A stretch of DNA of 53,841 bases, taken from assembly GCA_050184295.1 (NCBI GenBank), contig JBFXAM010000015.1:1-53841 (forward strand), written 5' to 3'. Below the pieces are notes generated by a model. It made no database searches, had not been told where the DNA came from, and worked only from the letters and a program-made list of their open reading frames with translations. Positions 51,368-53,841 of this stretch are shown here, piece after piece (position 1 is the first letter of the stretch; the number at the start of each line of letters is the position of its first letter). A program made the translations under genes and the position numbers. The stretch comes from JBFXAM01 sp050184295 (GTDB taxonomy: Bacteria > Planctomycetota > Phycisphaerae > UBA1845 > Fen-1342).

Positions 51368-53389
51368 CTACTCCCCGATCAGGCGCGCGACGAACGCGTC
51401 GATATCCAGATTGTTCACCGCGCCGTCGCGGTTCACGTCGGCGTACACGCGGTCGCACGCGGGATAGAACTCTCGAAAGATCAACGGGTCCGTGAACAGG
51501 GCAAACACGAAGGGGTCGATGTCGAAGTTGTTTACAAGGCCGTCGCAGTTCACGTCGCCGCGGTCCCACGCCGCCGGGTATTCATACGCACCGCGGTCGA
51601 CGGTTCCGGCGTCGGGCTGGACGCGGGCACGCTCGTCGAGATCGAGCGGCGTGGGCTCGCTCGTGTCGCCGTCGTCGTCTAGGTCCGCGTAGTCGGGCGC
51701 CAGCCACCCATTGGACCCGAACTCCCGGCAGTGCGTGTCGGGCCTGCCAAGGCGGAGGTCGTCGTCGGCGTTCCCGGCGACATCGTCGGGACCGTCGAAG
51801 TCCGCGAAGAACGGATCGTTGCTCCACACGTCCGTGCCGCCACCGGTCCAGTTTTCGATCGAGTCTTGTGCGAGTGTCGGCGTGGCGGCTTCGATCCGGA
51901 GCTGCGCGAACCCGGTCTGGCTTTCGTATGCCGACGTGTTATGCCAGAGTATTGAGTTCACGACTGCGGCGCCGGTCGTTCCGTATACCCAGATCCCGCC
52001 GCCGCCGGGTTCGAAATGCCGCTCGTGTGCGGCGTTGGCGGCGAGCGTACAGTTGATGACGGCGACCGCAGCCGAGCTGATGGCGATGCCTCCGCCGACG
52101 CCGCCGGAGTGCGGGGGCGGGCCGGCGAGTGGATACGCCTGCCCGGCGTGGTTTCCGACGAAGAGGCTATTGACGACCGTGGCGGTCGCGTGCTGCACGC
52201 ACAGGCCGCCGCCGACGCCGGCGCGCGCTTCGGCAGATCTTGGGTCGCCGGCGCGGTTCTGGACGAAACGCGAGTTGATCACGCGCGCCGTTCCGCCGAT
52301 GACCGCGAGTCCGCCGCCGTCGCCGGAGCTGTCCTCGTAGTCAAGGTTGGCGCTGCCCGTCAGGCACATGTTGCTGGTGAACTCGCAACGGTCGAGGATT
52401 GCAACGCCGCCCGCGACGGCGACCGCGCCGCCGCCGCCGGCGGTTCGATTGTTGGTGAAGCTCGATGCGTGGATGCGTAGCGATCCGCCTTGGAAGTACA
52501 CGGCGCCACCATACCCGCCGAGCGCCGTCGGCGAGATGCCCGCCGCGTAGCCCGTGACGTTGCCGGAAAACTGGCTGTCGCGAATCGTGACGTTTGAGGA
52601 ATAGGCGCAAAGGGCGCCGCCGTGCCCGCCGCGTCCGCCGATGGTGAGGTCGCTGCGTGCGTCTCCCGTGCGGTTGCTTGAGAACGTGCAGCGCTCGAAC
52701 GTCGCGCTCGACATGTTCTCGAGGTAGACGGCGCCGCCGTCCTCGCCGGGCCCCGCAAAGGGCGCCGGCGCCGCACAACTCGTGCGATTGGCGGAGAACT
52801 CGGAGTTGCGCACGATGAGCGTGCCGTTGGTGCAGTACAGGCCGCCGCCGCGCCCGGACACGTCCTCGCACTGGTTCTGCGTAATGCGGCAATTCTCGAT
52901 GGTCAGGTCGGCGGAGGGTGCGTACACGCCGGCGCCGTTCGGGAACGGCGGGAACGACATGCCGGGGCCGATCGTGAATCCGTCAAGCGTTGCCATGGGT
53001 GCGGCGTTGGTCGCCTCGACGGTGCGGCCGACCGTGTTGCTGTGTCGCAGGATGGTCTGATTCGCCGCCCAGTCGCGCTGTTCGCGCGCCGTTTCGAAGC
53101 CGGCAAACCCGCCGTAGAGAGCGACTCCGCCTTTCAGGCGGACGACGGGCTGCTCATCGACGAGGCTGTCATAGACGCCTGTGGCGACCCAGATTTCGTC
53201 GCCGGGGGTCGCGATGTCGACCGCCGGCTGGATGCGGTTCAGAGCGTCGGTCCAATTGCCGCCGGTTCCCGCGCCGGTTGCGCTGACGTCCACGTAGATG
53301 ATGTCGGCGAGACCGGCCGAGCCGAAGAGCAGAGTTGGCGTGCAGAGAATCGCAAGTCGGAGGAGTGTTGCCGCGACTAAGTGGGCCAT
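51368..53389 (-). CDS. Secreted right-handed beta-helix protein with C-terminal dockerin-like EF-hands
   Basis: The 673-residue product has a signal peptide (LLRLAILCTPTLLFGSAGLA). A parallel beta-helix (about 30-520) of Pbh1-type rungs follows, recognised by the spaced repeats GGGLYCTNGTLIVRNSEFSA, GGAVYLENMSSATFERCTFS, GGAVYFQGGSLRIHASSFTN and GGGIAISSAAVAVINCTL. Such folds often bind or cleave polysaccharide; no catalytic residues are assigned. The C-terminus has two EF-hand-like repeats, DVNCDGLVNNFDIDPF and DVNRDGAVNNLDIDAF, separated by about 45 residues, as in dockerins. The ATG at 53389 has GGAG 8 nt upstream. Confidence 0.86.
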   Translation of the reverse strand: MAHLVAATLLRLAILCTPTLLFGSAGLADIIYVDVSATGAGTGGNWTDALNRIQPAVDIATPGDEIWVATGVYDSLVDEQPVVRLKGGVALYGGFAGFETAREQRDWAANQTILRHSNTVGRTVEATNAAPMATLDGFTIGPGMSFPPFPNGAGVYAPSADLTIENCRITQNQCEDVSGRGGGLYCTNGTLIVRNSEFSANRTSCAAPAPFAGPGEDGGAVYLENMSSATFERCTFSSNRTGDARSDLTIGGRGGHGGALCAYSSNVTIRDSQFSGNVTGYAAGISPTALGGYGGAVYFQGGSLRIHASSFTNNRTAGGGGAVAVAGGVAILDRCEFTSNMCLTGSANLDYEDSSGDGGGLAVIGGTARVINSRFVQNRAGDPRSAEARAGVGGGLCVQHATATVVNSLFVGNHAGQAYPLAGPPPHSGGVGGGIAISSAAVAVINCTLAANAAHERHFEPGGGGIWVYGTTGAAVVNSILWHNTSAYESQTGFAQLRIEAATPTLAQDSIENWTGGGTDVWSNDPFFADFDGPDDVAGNADDDLRLGRPDTHCREFGSNGWLAPDYADLDDDGDTSEPTPLDLDERARVQPDAGTVDRGAYEYPAAWDRGDVNCDGLVNNFDIDPFVFALFTDPLIFREFYPACDRVYADVNRDGAVNNLDIDAFVARLIGE

Positions 53390-53841
53390 GGCCGAGGCTC
53401 CTTCAAGTGAGACCTGGCCCGAACGCCCGGACGCGCACGAGCGCATCCACCTTCGCAGTAGACCCGCAAGACACTCGCTGCTGACGGACAGCGACGACCG
53501 ATGCGCCCCCGTATACAAGCATTGTACACCCAATGCGCGCGCTCCGGGAAGTCGGGTTGTTGCGTCGCGCGCGCCGTGCTCGCGCACGGCGCGCCCTGCG
53601 TCCGCGGCGCTCCCCGTCTCGCCGGTGTTCGCGGACAGACTGCGCCCTGGGAGTCGGAGTGGGTGAGTGTGAGCAGGAAGGGGTCGATGTCGAATACGTT
53701 CGCGTCGTCCTTGCAGTTCGCCTCGCACGGGCCGTCGCGCGCGAGTTCGAGTCGTTTTCGCGAGCGCGTCCGATGCCGCACCACCCACGAGCCGCGGATT
53801 GCCAGGCACTCCGGATAATGGACGGTGCGGCTGCGGCCGCC
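53377..53841 (-). pseudogene. Partial dockerin-like C-terminal fragment at the right edge
   Basis: A minus-strand frame stays open from the window's right end to a stop at 53377. It contains CEANCKDDANVFDIDPFLLTLTHSD at about 53650-53715, again the FDIDPF EF-hand motif. Flanking residues are Arg/His/Pro-rich and not convincingly protein-like, and the frame runs 12 nt into the beta-helix gene. It is either the degraded tail of a gene beyond the window or a fragment like that at 262-543. Confidence 0.3.

Noticed and set aside
53505..53535. AT-rich imperfect palindrome (TATACAA/TTGTACA) upstream of the beta-helix gene as an operator
   Set aside because: It has one mismatch, no consensus promoter overlaps it at correct spacing, and it is about 120 bp from the start codon. 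Too weak to claim.

Overview
The window is a GC-rich bacterial chromosome segment that carries mostly single-copy housekeeping and cell-envelope genes. Several features point to a planctomycete, probably of the Phycisphaerae type: a PEP-CTERM protein, a beta-helix protein ending in two EF-hand (dockerin-like) repeats of the form DVNCDGxVNNFDIDPF, an NHL-repeat protein with a Cys-Gly C-terminal anchor, many GTG/TTG starts, and REP-like hairpin repeats in the intergenic gaps. This is inference from gene content; no rRNA is present to settle it. I see no prophage, insertion sequence, CRISPR array or replication origin.

Layout. 1-8 kb: REP-like repeats and a dockerin-like fragment, then aroC (-), divergent from a promoter-rplM-rpsI-terminator unit (+), a stand-alone JAMM metalloprotease (+), and a minus-strand run of a membrane-anchored coiled-coil protein, a FlgI-like lipoprotein and an RluB-type pseudouridine synthase. 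8-18 kb: a PEP-CTERM protein with an InlB-repeat partner, ndk, a cupin, a Tat-exported superoxide dismutase, a LuxR-type regulator with a degenerate receiver, an Fe-S uracil-DNA glycosylase, a degenerate calcineurin-like exported protein, a GT2 glycosyltransferase and the large NHL/DUF11/TSP3 surface protein. 18-28 kb: a VOC protein, tRNA-Glu, a dispersed hairpin repeat, two divergent OPT transporters (one with a large repeat insertion), a dienelactone hydrolase, an FGG-repeat protein, a YwaF-like membrane protein and purC. 28-43 kb: a sugar-related zone (Gfo/Idh oxidoreductase, DUF4091/CBM9 glycoside-hydrolase-like lipoprotein, xylose-isomerase-like barrel, and a sugar ABC importer without its ATPase), interrupted by an RluA-type synthase and a giant two-TM coiled-coil protein. 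43-54 kb: an HNH nuclease, a TMTC-like TPR membrane protein, a candidate small RNA, a GT4 glycosyltransferase, a short UDP-sugar dehydrogenase, the second dispersed repeat copy, a TsaC-YwlE fusion with rpiB, and a secreted beta-helix protein.

The strongest undescribed-looking items are a free-standing small RNA gene at about 46.57-46.73 kb (promoter, two-tier hairpin, terminator), a repeat family whose hairpin core is flipped between its two copies (19.5 and 49.5 kb), a four-fold repeat domain inserted into one loop of an OPT transporter, and a promoter/palindrome arrangement in front of the NHL surface protein. All functional calls come from reading motifs; no database search was run.
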